51,484 bases of DNA from Burkholderia sp. 4M9327F10 (GCF_005503145.1 NZ_SCNV01000061.1:1-51484); one strand, 5' to 3'. Positions 23,866 to 31,768 are shown, counted from the first letter of the stretch. Program-made: numbers and translations. Notes: generated from the sequence alone by a model not told the origin.

Positions 23866-24477
23866 ATGTTGGAATCGAAATCGATGAACGGTGCCGCGCG
23901 TTGGCGCGGCTGGATTCCCGGTGCGGCGGCCGTGCTGCTGCTGGCCGGTGCGGGCGCCTTGACGCCCAACCCGGTATGGGCGCAAAGCGACGCAGTCAAG
24001 GAACTGGCCGCGCCGCCGCCCATTCAGTTGCCGCTCAAACCGAGCGCGGAATTCGCGAAGTTTCCGCGCTATGCCGGCACGCTCGGCACGCGCCAGATCG
24101 TGCTGCGGTTAGGACCCAAGACCGACGATCCGTCGGGCGTGCACGGCGAATATCAGTACACCGATACGGGTGAAGTGATCCTGATCGCAGGCGACCGCGA
24201 TGGCGACACGCTCGAAGTCGAGGAGTCGAACGACGGCACCCACATCACCGGCAACTGGGTCGGCAAGTTTGCGGCAGACGGCTCGCTGGCGGGCGACCGC
24301 ATGAACGTCGACGACTCCGATCCGCAGCCGTTCGACCTGCGTCCGCTGGCGCCGGGCCAGGCGGTGCCGGCGGCGGGGGCGGCCCAGCCAACGGCGAGCG
24401 GCGCGGCGACTGGCGCGTCCGCGGCGAGCGGTGCGCATACGGTGAACGGGGTCAACAATCTCTCGATCGGCGAGTAA
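23866..24477 (+). CDS. Unknown exported protein
   Basis: A 203-residue protein from the ATG at 23866, preceded by GGAAGG. An alternative start is the Met at residue 7. A signal peptide is clear: basic start, hydrophobic core AAAVLLLAGAGAL, and probable cleavage after Ala39 (VWA|QS). The mature protein has Pro-rich IQLPLKPSAEF, then a beta-rich segment (TRQIVLRLGPKTDD, GEYQYTDTGEVILIAGDRDG, HITGNWVGKFAADG), and ends in an Ala/Gly/Thr-rich tail. The pattern of a short domain with GEY..TG..ILIAGDRDG resembles small periplasmic beta-barrel or lipocalin-like proteins, but I do not recognise the family. It starts 44 bases after bktB and could be in the same transcript. Function unknown. Confidence 0.8.
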   Translation: MLESKSMNGAARWRGWIPGAAAVLLLAGAGALTPNPVWAQSDAVKELAAPPPIQLPLKPSAEFAKFPRYAGTLGTRQIVLRLGPKTDDPSGVHGEYQYTDTGEVILIAGDRDGDTLEVEESNDGTHITGNWVGKFAADGSLAGDRMNVDDSDPQPFDLRPLAPGQAVPAAGAAQPTASGAATGASAASGAHTVNGVNNLSIGE

Positions 24478-24526
24478 GCGCCGCGCCGCGGCGCGCACTA
24501 TCCGTTCCGTTCTGGCTTAACGTGAA

Positions 24527-25717
24527 ATGACTATGACTCAATCCAAATCTCCACGCGGCCTGCAGACCCGCATCGTGCGCGCGGAAGACCAGCTCACGCC
24601 GGGTTTCGAATCGTTCGCCGTGCCGGTGGCGCGCGCCTCGACCGTGGTGTTCCCCGATCTCGCGACGATGCGCGCGCTCGACTGGCGCAACGACGCTCAA
24701 TGGCGCTACGGTCTGCATGCCACGCCTACCTCGCTCGCACTGGCGCAGCGGCTCGCGGCGCTCGAGGGCGGCAATCACGCGCTGCTGCAGCCGTCGGGGC
24801 TGTCGGCGATTTCCAACGTCTATTTTGGCCTTGTCAAAGCAGGTGACGATGTCCTGATTCCGGACAACGTCTATTCGCCGAACCGCGAACACGGCGATTG
24901 GCTCGCGCGCGACTTCGGCATCACGGCGCGGTATTACGATCCGATGATCGGCGCCGGAATCGCCGGACTGATCCAGCCGAACACCCGCCTGATCTGGATC
25001 GAGGCACCGGGCTCGGTGACCATGGAAGTGCCCGATGTGGCGGCGATCACCGCAGCGGCGCGCGAGCGCAACGTGATCACCGCGATTGACAACACCTGGT
25101 CGGCCGGGCTTGCATTTCGCCCGTTCGAGCACGGGGTCGATATCTCGGTGCAGGCGCTGACCAAATACCAGTCCGGCGGCGGCGACGTGCTGATGGGCGC
25201 AACCATCACCGTGAACCGCGAGCTGCATCTGAAGCTGAAGTCGGCGCGTATGCACATGGGCATCGGCGTCTCATCGGACGACTGCTCGTTGATCTTGCGC
25301 AGCCTGCCGAGCATGCGGGTGCGTTTCGAACAGCATGACCGCAGCGCGCTCGCAATTGCGAAGTGGCTGAAGACGCGCCCGGAGATCGCGGCGGTGCTGC
25401 ACCCGGCGTTGCCCGATTGCCCGGGGCATGAGTTCTACGAACGTGACTTCACGGGGGCGGGGGGGCTGTTCTCGGTGGTGTTCGACGGCCGCTACACACC
25501 CGCGCAAATCGATACGTTTTGCGAGTCGCTTGAGCTGTTTTCGATCGGCTGGAGCTGGGGCGGGGCGCATAGTCTCGTGATGCCGTACGACATTGCGTCG
25601 ATGCGCACGGCAGCGCAGTGGCCGCATCGGGGCACGCTGGTGCGCTTCTATATCGGTCTCGAGGAAGAGGCTGATCTGCGGGCGGATATGGAGAATGGTC
25701 TGGGCACGCTGGCCTGA
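24527..25717 (+). CDS. metC: Cystathionine beta-lyase (Cys/Met metabolism PLP enzyme)
   Basis: A 396-residue Cys/Met-metabolism PLP enzyme. Motifs include FESFAVPVARASTVVFPD, EGGNHALLQPSGLSAIS and IDNTWSAGLAFRPFEHGVD. The PLP lysine lies in SVQALTKYQSGGGDVLMG. The C-terminal arginine region SWGGAHSLVMPYD is typical of MetC rather than MetB/MetZ. The enzyme cleaves cystathionine to homocysteine, pyruvate and ammonia. Alternatives in the family are cysteine desulfhydrase-type lyases. The first two Met codons (24527, 24533) are both possible starts. The gene ends before a good terminator and stands alone. Regulation is not visible. Confidence 0.87.
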   Translation: MTMTQSKSPRGLQTRIVRAEDQLTPGFESFAVPVARASTVVFPDLATMRALDWRNDAQWRYGLHATPTSLALAQRLAALEGGNHALLQPSGLSAISNVYFGLVKAGDDVLIPDNVYSPNREHGDWLARDFGITARYYDPMIGAGIAGLIQPNTRLIWIEAPGSVTMEVPDVAAITAAARERNVITAIDNTWSAGLAFRPFEHGVDISVQALTKYQSGGGDVLMGATITVNRELHLKLKSARMHMGIGVSSDDCSLILRSLPSMRVRFEQHDRSALAIAKWLKTRPEIAAVLHPALPDCPGHEFYERDFTGAGGLFSVVFDGRYTPAQIDTFCESLELFSIGWSWGGAHSLVMPYDIASMRTAAQWPHRGTLVRFYIGLEEEADLRADMENGLGTLA

Positions 25718-25768
25718 CGAGGTTTGCGCCTTCGGCGCGGGCCGTGCTGGATGGTTCGGAGCTCGGAG

Positions 25769-25805
25769 AAAGCCCATCGGGATAAGGCCCCGGTGGGCTT
25801 TTTTA
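25769..25805 (+). terminator. Intrinsic terminator after metC
   Basis: AAAGCCCATCGGG at 25769-25781 pairs with CCCGGTGGGCTTT at 25789-25801, with one T-G wobble, around a 7-base loop. A run of six T (25799-25804) follows. It ends the metC transcript and marks the border to a less typical stretch. Confidence 0.9.
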
Positions 25806-25929
25806 CATTTGGGGCGAACCTTGTGCGAGCGCGCTGCAATTGTCCAATCGGCTGAGTAGTCCTGATTAAACGTTGTCGCTACGATGGAGTGAGGCGGGTT
25901 TTCGCGCAGTCCCTACACATCGGGCTTCA

Positions 25930-26379
25930 ATGGATCTCTTTTTCTGGTTACTGCTGAATCTTTGCGTACCGATCGTCGGGCCGGTTTTTACCTTGGCGCT
26001 CGCGTCAGTCGCTCATGGCGGCGCTGTTGCGAGGCGACTGATCGTTGAGTCAGTCAAGGACGGTCAGTTGCTATGGTCGGCAATGGCGCTTTCTGCGTCC
26101 GCAACCTACGAGGCCGTCACGGCCCTCGAGGCCAGAGGTGCGATGCCTCTGCCGGAGCTCTGCATTGCCGGGTTTTGCGTGGCTGCCTTTTCCTGCTCCA
26201 TTGTCGTCATGACGGCAACGACCAAGGCCCACACTGATGGGGCGATTGCGCAAACGCGGTCTAAGCGTGTGCAGCCTGGAGTCACTTCTTCGCCCCTCGG
26301 AATAGTGTCCATTTCAATCGGCATGACTGGCATCATCGCCTTTGCGTACACGGCAATGCATGTTTACTTGTTATGGTAA
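25930..26379 (+). CDS. Unknown small multi-pass membrane protein
   Basis: A 149-residue protein from the ATG at 25930. The frame is open 19 codons upstream, but that part is not membrane-like. Four hydrophobic segments are visible: about 3-26 (FFWLLLNLCVPIVGPVFTLA), 47-65, 76-96 (CIAGFCVAAFSCSIVVMTA) and 122-147. A polar loop at 97-120 contains TKAHTDGAIAQTRSKR. Cysteines in segments 1 and 3 are notable. I do not recognise the family. Codon use is less GC-biased than in neighbouring housekeeping genes, and no strong ribosome-binding site is seen, so it may be an acquired gene. It is followed by a second tiny membrane protein, and the two could form one module. Confidence 0.65.
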   Translation: MDLFFWLLLNLCVPIVGPVFTLALASVAHGGAVARRLIVESVKDGQLLWSAMALSASATYEAVTALEARGAMPLPELCIAGFCVAAFSCSIVVMTATTKAHTDGAIAQTRSKRVQPGVTSSPLGIVSISIGMTGIIAFAYTAMHVYLLW

Positions 26380-26381
26380 AA

Positions 26382-26401
26382 TTTAACCCGATCGAGTTAA
26401 A
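26382..26401. promoter_or_regulatory. 20-bp near-perfect palindrome between the two small membrane genes
   Basis: TTTAACCCGATCGAGTTAAA is symmetric about 26391.5 except for one mismatched pair (C26388 with A26395). It starts three bases after the 149-residue gene's stop and ends 25 bases before the 45-residue gene's ATG. Size and symmetry fit a repressor operator. The central CGATCG contains GATC. No T-run follows, so a terminator is less likely. Confidence 0.5.
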
Positions 26402-26426
26402 ATGCTGGCTCATCTGGGAGGATCAA

Positions 26427-26564
26427 ATGTTTGACGTATTTCGTTTTGTAGAGTCACAGAAAAACGTCGACCGGGTTATGGCCTGGTGTAGTTACGGGAC
26501 CTACGCCGTCTGCGCAGTGATGATCGTCGCCATCTGTATTGCCATGATTATTGAGCATAGCTAA
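26427..26564 (+). CDS. Unknown 45-residue single-pass membrane protein
   Basis: A 45-residue protein starting MFDVFRFVESQKNVDRVM. GGGAGG six bases before the ATG at 26427 is one of the best ribosome-binding sites in the window. The frame also has an ATG at 26373, overlapping the previous stop, but the strong site decides for 26427. Residues 20-42 (WCSYGTYAVCAVMIVAICIA) form one membrane helix with three cysteines, preceded by a charged 15-residue head and followed by IIEHS. Such a shape fits a small regulatory subunit, holin- or type I toxin-like peptide, or a partner of the upstream four-helix protein. None of these is shown. No family recognised. Confidence 0.55.
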   Translation: MFDVFRFVESQKNVDRVMAWCSYGTYAVCAVMIVAICIAMIIEHS

Positions 26565-26583
26565 GCAGGCTGGTCGCAGATGA

Positions 26584-26613
26584 CGCGGTGTCTCGCGGTG
26601 TCTCGCGGTGTCT
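26584..26613. repeat. Three tandem copies of CGCGGTGTCT
   Basis: Perfect 10-bp direct repeats at 26584, 26594 and 26604, starting 20 bases after the 45-residue gene's stop. They lie in the convergent gap before serB. Role unknown; slippage is the simplest origin. Confidence 0.8.
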
Positions 26614-26621
26614 GATTGACA

Positions 26622-26640
26622 GCGCCTCGCCGAGAGGCGC
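26622..26640. terminator. Hairpin in the convergent gap before serB
   Basis: GCGCCTC at 26622-26628 pairs with GAGGCGC at 26634-26640 around a 5-base loop, nine bases from the serB stop. No T-run on either strand, so termination is only plausible. Confidence 0.4.
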
Positions 26641-26648
26641 CGCGTATC

Positions 26649-27488
26649 TCAAAACAACCGCAGCAACCCGTCCAGCCCCACATGATTGAACGCGACGCTT
26701 GCCGCTTCGCGCACCACCGGCTTGGCGCGAAACGCCACGGATAGCCCTGCCTCGGCCATCATCTTCAGGTCGTTCGAGCCGTCGCCCATCGCAATCGCGC
26801 GGCCCGGTTCGATGCCCAATTGAGCGCAGGTCTCGCGCAGCGTGCGCGCCTTGACTTCCGCATTCACGATTTCTCCCGTCACCTGGCCGGTCAGTTTGCC
26901 GTCGACGATTTCAAGCGTGTTGGCGCGCGTGAAATCCAGGCCGAGGCGAGCTTTCAGCTTTTCCGTGAAGAACGTGAATCCGCCGGAGACGAGCAAGGTT
27001 TTCAGACCCGCCGCCTTCGCACCGGCCAACATCTGTTCGGCTCCCGGCGACAGGCGTAGCCGCTCTTCATACACGCGTTCCAGCGCGCTGGCGTCGAGAC
27101 CCTTGAGCAGCGCCACCCGGCGGGTGAGGCTTTCGTTGAAATCCTTGATTTCGCCGCGCATTGACGCTTCGGTGATCGCCGCAACCTCGGCCTTCAGGCC
27201 GCAAAAATCGGCAATTTCGTCGATGCACTCAATCGTGATCAGCGTCGAATCCATATCCATGGCGACCAGCCCGAAATCCCGCAACTGCCGGTTGGGTTCG
27301 ATAAATGCGAAATCCAGGGCGTGCGTGCTGCAGTAGACCTCCAGATCGGCACGCTGTGTGGGGTTCGCGTCGGCAATGCGGATCGCGTGGGTGTCGATGG
27401 CAGCGGCGTGCGAGCCGCGGGCAAGCGCGACGAGCGTCTTATGGTGGTCGGTGGACAGAGGCGCGGGGCTTTGGATGACGAGGTTCAT
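26649..27488 (-). CDS. serB: Phosphoserine phosphatase SerB
   Basis: A 279-residue HAD-superfamily phosphatase. An N-terminal domain of about 75 residues precedes the catalytic core, whose nucleophile Asp lies in VAMDMDSTLITIECID. Motif II is in VSGGFTFFTEKL and motif IV in AMGDGSNDLKMM. This is the SerB pattern, and the N-terminal part is shorter than in E. coli (322 residues in total). It removes phosphate from O-phosphoserine, the last step of serine synthesis. No clear ribosome-binding site precedes the ATG at 27488. The gene is divergent from the P450 gene with a 117-base gap that presumably holds both promoters, which I could not place. Confidence 0.95.
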   Translation of the reverse strand: MNLVIQSPAPLSTDHHKTLVALARGSHAAAIDTHAIRIADANPTQRADLEVYCSTHALDFAFIEPNRQLRDFGLVAMDMDSTLITIECIDEIADFCGLKAEVAAITEASMRGEIKDFNESLTRRVALLKGLDASALERVYEERLRLSPGAEQMLAGAKAAGLKTLLVSGGFTFFTEKLKARLGLDFTRANTLEIVDGKLTGQVTGEIVNAEVKARTLRETCAQLGIEPGRAIAMGDGSNDLKMMAEAGLSVAFRAKPVVREAASVAFNHVGLDGLLRLF

Positions 27489-27605
27489 GTCGACGCAGGA
27501 AGGAGCGCGCGGCGCGCGGGGTAAATCCGCCTATTGTAACGGGTCGGCGCGCTGCATCTGCGGCGTCGCAAGCTCATACTGGGAGTTTGGAACCGGAGGC
27601 ACCCC

Positions 27606-28841
27606 ATGACCCTGCGCGTGACCGGCGACGACGCTCACATCCTTGCCCGCGACTTCAGTCTGCAGCATCTGACGCCCGCCTTTTATGCGGATCCCTATCC
27701 GGTGTACCGGGCGCTGCGCACGCATGAGCCGGTCAAGCGCATGCCTGACGGCTCGCTATTCCTGACCCGCTACAAGGACGTGCAAGCGGTCTATCGTGAT
27801 CCCAGAACCTTCAGCTCGGACAAGACCGTCGAATTCAAACCGAAATACGGTGCGTCGCCGCTCTACGCGCATCACACGACGAGCCTGGTGTTCAACGATC
27901 CGCCGCTGCATACGCGGGTGCGCAAGCTGATTGCAGGCGCGCTGACGGCGCGGGCGATTGCGGCGATGGAGCCTGGTCTGATCCAACTGGTAGATGCGCT
28001 GCTGGAACGCGCCGCCGCGCAAGGGCAGATCGATCTGATCGGCGAGTTTGCAGCGGCGATTCCGCTCGAAATCATCGGCAATCTGCTCGATGTGCCGCAC
28101 GCCGAGCGTGGGCCTTTGCGAGAGTGGTCGCTGGCGATTCTCGGCGCGCTCGAGCCGGCGCTCACGGCGGCGCAACTCGAACGCGGCAACCGCGCGGTGA
28201 GCGAATTCGTCGAGTACCTGCAGGATCTGGTGGCGCGGCGCCGGCGTGCTCCCGGCGATCCGCAACACGATGTGCTGACGCGCCTGATCCAGGGCGAAGT
28301 GGAGGGCGAACGGCTGTCGGAAGCTGAGCTGCTGCAAAACTGCATTTTCATTCTCAACGCCGGCCACGAGACGACCACCAACCTGATCGGCAATGGTCTC
28401 GTCACGTTGACCGGGTGGCCCGACGCACGCGAGGCTTTGCTTCGGGAACCTCTTCTGATCGAGAGCGCCGTCGAAGAATGCCTGCGCTTCGAAAGCTCGA
28501 ACCAGCTCGGCAACCGCATGGCGACCGTCGACACCGAGATTGGCGGCGTCGCCGTGGCACATGGCACGCCGATAACGCTGTGTATCGGCGCGGCGAACCG
28601 CGATCCGGAGCAGTTCGTCGATCCCGAGCGCTTCGACATCCGCCGCGAGCCGAATCGCCATCTTGCTTTCGGCTTCGGCATTCACCAGTGCGCAGGGTTA
28701 TCGCTTGCGCGTCTCGAGGCGCGCATTGCAATCGGGCGCTTCGTGCAGCGCTTTCCGGCATACCGCTTGAGCGGCACGCCGACGCGCGGCGGCCGCGTGC
28801 GCTTTCGAGGCTTTGCCGCGGTGCCCTGCGAGGTGAGCTAG
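27606..28841 (+). CDS. Cytochrome P450
   Basis: A 411-residue soluble bacterial P450 with GGAGG before the ATG. The I-helix oxygen-activation motif is NAGHETTTN. The K-helix ExxR occurs in EECLRFES, and the heme-binding loop is FGFGIHQCAGLSLARLEARIA with the axial Cys. The N-terminal FYADPYPVYRALR is typical of bacterial class I enzymes. It would hydroxylate or otherwise oxidise a small hydrophobic substrate using electrons from a ferredoxin. No ferredoxin or reductase gene lies beside it, so the partner is elsewhere. Substrate unknown. It is convergent with the LysR gene, with a 39-base gap. Confidence 0.93.
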   Translation: MTLRVTGDDAHILARDFSLQHLTPAFYADPYPVYRALRTHEPVKRMPDGSLFLTRYKDVQAVYRDPRTFSSDKTVEFKPKYGASPLYAHHTTSLVFNDPPLHTRVRKLIAGALTARAIAAMEPGLIQLVDALLERAAAQGQIDLIGEFAAAIPLEIIGNLLDVPHAERGPLREWSLAILGALEPALTAAQLERGNRAVSEFVEYLQDLVARRRRAPGDPQHDVLTRLIQGEVEGERLSEAELLQNCIFILNAGHETTTNLIGNGLVTLTGWPDAREALLREPLLIESAVEECLRFESSNQLGNRMATVDTEIGGVAVAHGTPITLCIGAANRDPEQFVDPERFDIRREPNRHLAFGFGIHQCAGLSLARLEARIAIGRFVQRFPAYRLSGTPTRGGRVRFRGFAAVPCEVS

Positions 28842-28880
28842 GCGCGCGCCATCGCCGCGCGCCCGCCGACTCAGCGTGGC

Positions 28881-29834
28881 TCAGCGCGGCTCAACGTCCC
28901 AATACGGCGGATCGCCGAAGTGAGCCGCGAGAAAGTCGATAAATGCCAGCGTCTTCGGCGGCACGAAAGCGCGGCTGGGATAGACGGCCCAGATCGCCAC
29001 CGTCTCGGCGGGCGGATAGCTGTCGAGGATGGTCACGAGTTCGCCGCTGCGCAAGTAGCGCGCCACGTCCCATGTCGATTTGAGTGCAATGCCGAAGCCT
29101 GCCAGCAACGCGTCGCGGATCACTTCGCCGTTGTCGGTAGCGAGGCGGCCGGTCACGCGCACGTCGAGCGGACCGGTGGGCGTTTCGAAGGCCCATGTGT
29201 TCTGGTCCGCCAGAATCACGCATTCGTGCTGAGCCAGATCGGCCGGGTGACCCGGGGTTCCGTGTGCGGCCAGATAAGCGGGCGCGCAGCAGATCACACG
29301 GTGGTTGACCGCCAGCCGCTTGGCGACCAGCGTCGAATCTTTCAGCGCACCGAGCCGGATTGCCACGTCCACACCCGCATCGACCAGATCGACGAGATGA
29401 TCGGAGAGCCGCAGGTCCACGCTCACACCCGGATAACGGCGCAGGAAGGCCGGGATCACCGGCGACACGTGCTGGCGCCCGAACGACGACGGCATCGACA
29501 CCCGCAACCGCCCCTGCGGCTCGGTCTGCGCCCGGCCCACCGAGGCGCGCGCCGCAGCGGCCGCATCGAGCAGCGTTTGCGCGCGGCTCATGAAAATCTC
29601 GCCGTCTTGCGTGAGACTGATACGGCGCGTGGTCCGATGCAGCAGACGCGCGCCGAGCAGCCGCTCGAGCTGGGCAAGCCGCGCGCTCGCCACGGCTGCG
29701 GACAAGCCGAACTCACGGCCGGCCGCCGACACATTGGCGAGCAGCGCGGCTCGCACGAACAGCGCGACATCGAGCAGATCGAGCCGTTCGCGCTCAGGCT
29801 GGGCAGATGTGGCGGCAAGGACCGGGGTCGTCAT
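28881..29834 (-). CDS. LysR family transcriptional regulator
   Basis: A 317-residue protein starting MTTPVLAATSAQ. The winged helix-turn-helix lies near residues 18-78 (VSAAGREFGLSAAVASARLAQLERLLGARLLHRTTRR). It is followed by a linker helix and a substrate-binding domain with RLRVSMPSSFGRQHVSP and GVDVAIRLGALKDSTLV. This CrgA/DmlR-like group often controls the divergent neighbour. The frame extends 53 codons upstream into the gene-free divergent gap, but that part is not family-like. The divergent oxidoreductase at 30034 is the likely target. The inducer is unknown. Confidence 0.92.
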   Translation of the reverse strand: MTTPVLAATSAQPERERLDLLDVALFVRAALLANVSAAGREFGLSAAVASARLAQLERLLGARLLHRTTRRISLTQDGEIFMSRAQTLLDAAAAARASVGRAQTEPQGRLRVSMPSSFGRQHVSPVIPAFLRRYPGVSVDLRLSDHLVDLVDAGVDVAIRLGALKDSTLVAKRLAVNHRVICCAPAYLAAHGTPGHPADLAQHECVILADQNTWAFETPTGPLDVRVTGRLATDNGEVIRDALLAGFGIALKSTWDVARYLRSGELVTILDSYPPAETVAIWAVYPSRAFVPPKTLAFIDFLAAHFGDPPYWDVEPR

Positions 29835-30033
29835 TATTCTGAATTTCAAGAAAATGTTTAAGCCATTATGCCTGTTCTGGAGGAACAAGGATCGTCCTAA
29901 GATACCCACAGTCCGGACGTAATGACGCGACGCGCGGCGCGACCGGCAGTGCGACCCAAGCCCTGCAGTGGAGCCCGAAGCACCGGAGCGCAATGTTTAT
30001 CCCTTCTATCTCACGAACGAATCAGGAGTTGCC
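29835..30033. promoter_or_regulatory. Divergent regulatory gap between lysR and the oxidoreductase gene
   Basis: A 199-base gap without a gene. It is AT-rich near the lysR side and includes the small symmetric TTTCAAGAAA at 29844-29853. This is a place to expect a LysR-type site and the two back-to-back promoters. I could not identify a convincing T-N11-A box or -35/-10 pair. Confidence 0.4.
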
Positions 30034-31050
30034 ATGAAAGCCGTCGGTCTTTATCGCTATTTGCCCATTGACCATCCCGAAGCGCTGCTCGATGTCGAGC
30101 TTCCTCAACCCGTAGCGAAGGGCCGCGACCTGCTGGTGAAGGTCGAAGCGATCTCGGTGAATCCGGTCGACTTCAAGGTCCGCTCGCCGAAAGACACCGT
30201 GGAGAGCGCACCGCGCGTGCTGGGCTGGGACGCAGCCGGGACGGTGGCCGCAGTCGGCCCCGAGGTCACGCTGTTCAAGGTGGGCGACCCGGTGTTCTAC
30301 GCCGGCAGCATCACCCGGCCGGGGGCGAACAGCGAATATCACCTGGTGGATGAGCGTATTGTCGGCCGCAAGCCGGCTTCGCTCGACTTCACGCACGCAG
30401 CCGCCTTGCCGTTGACGGCGATTACCGCGTGGGAAGCGTTGTTCGACCGCCTCGGCGTGTCCCCGCAGGGCGCGGACAAGGGGCGTTCGGTGCTGATTAT
30501 CGGCGGCGCCGGCGGGGTCGGCTCCATCGGGATTCAACTGGCCAAACAACTGGGCGGACTGACCGTCATCGCAACGGCGTCGCGTCCGGCGTCGGCGAAG
30601 TGGGCGACCGAACTGGGCGCCGACCATATCGTCGACCACTTCGGCGACATGCCCGCCCAACTGAAGCAGATTGGTTTCGAGCAGGTCGATTTCGTGCTGA
30701 TTTTCAACGACACCGACAAGCATTTCCCGGCCGCCGCAGCCGTCATCAAACCGCAAGGGGGCATTTGTACGATTGTGGAAAACAACCAGCCGATCGAGGT
30801 CGAACTGCTGAAGGCGAAAAGCTCGGCGTTTCACTGGGAATTCATGTTCACGCGCTCGATGTTCGGCACTCCGGACATGATTGAACAGCACAAGCTGCTG
30901 ACCGAAGTGGGCCGCCTCGTCGATGCGGGCACCCTGCGCACGACCGTCGGCGAGGACCTCGGCAAGATCAATGCGCAGAATGTGCGGCGCGCGCACCAGT
31001 TGCTGGAACAGGGGCGCGCAATTGGCAAGCTGGTGCTGACGGGTTTCTGA
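30034..31050 (+). CDS. Zinc-binding-alcohol-dehydrogenase-like / quinone oxidoreductase (MDR superfamily)
   Basis: A 338-residue protein starting MKAVGLYRYLPIDHPEALLD after CAGGAG. The frame is open 22 codons further upstream, but the ribosome-binding site and family start favour 30034. It has the GroES-like fold (VNPVDFKVRSP, LGWDAAGTVAAVGPEV), the Rossmann loop IIGGAGGVGSIGIQLAKQL and the C-terminal GKLVLTGF. This matches the ZADH/quinone-reductase subgroup (YcjQ/ZinC-like family, often called zinc-binding alcohol dehydrogenase family protein), although typical zinc cysteines are absent. NADPH-dependent reduction of quinones or enones is likely. It is probably controlled by the divergent LysR regulator. 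Confidence 0.88.
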   Translation: MKAVGLYRYLPIDHPEALLDVELPQPVAKGRDLLVKVEAISVNPVDFKVRSPKDTVESAPRVLGWDAAGTVAAVGPEVTLFKVGDPVFYAGSITRPGANSEYHLVDERIVGRKPASLDFTHAAALPLTAITAWEALFDRLGVSPQGADKGRSVLIIGGAGGVGSIGIQLAKQLGGLTVIATASRPASAKWATELGADHIVDHFGDMPAQLKQIGFEQVDFVLIFNDTDKHFPAAAAVIKPQGGICTIVENNQPIEVELLKAKSSAFHWEFMFTRSMFGTPDMIEQHKLLTEVGRLVDAGTLRTTVGEDLGKINAQNVRRAHQLLEQGRAIGKLVLTGF

Positions 31051-31107
31051 GCCGTCCATCTCGCGCAATCGGAAACGAAGAAAAGGTCTTGCCGCAAGCG
31101 GGTTAAC

Positions 31108-31135
31108 ACCCGATCCGCGCGAAGCGCGTTCGGGT
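31108..31135. other. Hairpin downstream of the oxidoreductase gene
   Basis: ACCCGA (31108-31113) pairs with TCGGGT (31130-31135) and CGCGC (31116-31120) with GCGCG (31124-31128) around GAA. No T-run follows. It may stop the upstream transcript or lie in the leader of the next gene. Confidence 0.4.
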
Positions 31136-31218
31136 CCGCTTGGCGTTAGACTGGCAGGGCGTGAGGCAAAGTCGCTGCGCGACGCGAGCGTGCAGCGGCA
31201 CAACGACGAGGTGACCGC

Positions 31219-31767
31219 ATGAGCCCCTGCTTCCGACTCTCCGCCGTTTCTGTTCTGGCCGCCCTGGCGTGCACGCTGACGCCGCTGGCCCACGCCGTCA
31301 CGCCGATCACCGTCACTTCGCAAGCCGCGCCGGATGGCCCAATCCGCTATACCGTCAAGGTGACTTCGAAGGAGTTCGGCAACGCGCAGGAAACGCGCAC
31401 GATCCGTTCCGGCGAATCAGACGATTTCACATGGAAGACGACGCCGCCCGGCAGCCCGGTTGCGGCGCCAGAGCAATGTCCTGACTACGACTCGTTGCCG
31501 CTCGACACCAATGGCACGGTGCTGCGGCAAACGCAGATCCGCTTCGCGCCGGTGGTTGCCGATGACGGCACGGCGACCGTGCAACTGAGCTTCCAGGCCC
31601 TCGCGCCACACGGCACCAAAAACGTGACCCATGCGGGCAAGACGCTCAAGTGTCCGAACGACGTGCGGCTCAGCCAGATCGTGCGTTTCACGATGCCCAC
31701 CAACGGCAGCACGAAGACGCTGACACTGACTGACGGGACTCAGGTCGCCGTCTCGGCGAAGCGTTGA
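31219..31767 (+). CDS. Unknown exported protein (two-cysteine, beta-rich)
   Basis: A 182-residue protein with GAGGTGA before the ATG. A signal peptide is clear (hydrophobic SVLAALACTLTPLAHA, probable cleavage after Ala26, AHA|VT). The mature part is rich in Thr/Val beta-strand patterns: ITVTSQAAPDGPIRYTVKVT, ATVQLSFQALAP, RFTMPTNGSTKTLTLTDGTQ. It has two cysteines (EQCPDY and TLKCPND) that could form a disulphide in the periplasm. I do not recognise a functional family; it resembles Burkholderia-type unknown exported proteins. It ends one base before the convergent fetB stop, so the two genes' ends are adjacent. Function unknown. Confidence 0.8.
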   Translation: MSPCFRLSAVSVLAALACTLTPLAHAVTPITVTSQAAPDGPIRYTVKVTSKEFGNAQETRTIRSGESDDFTWKTTPPGSPVAAPEQCPDYDSLPLDTNGTVLRQTQIRFAPVVADDGTATVQLSFQALAPHGTKNVTHAGKTLKCPNDVRLSQIVRFTMPTNGSTKTLTLTDGTQVAVSAKR

Positions 31768-31768
31768 T

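Noticed and set aside
26373..26426. Earlier start for the 45-residue protein
   Set aside because: It overlaps the previous stop and the palindrome, whereas a very strong ribosome-binding site fits the ATG at 26427.
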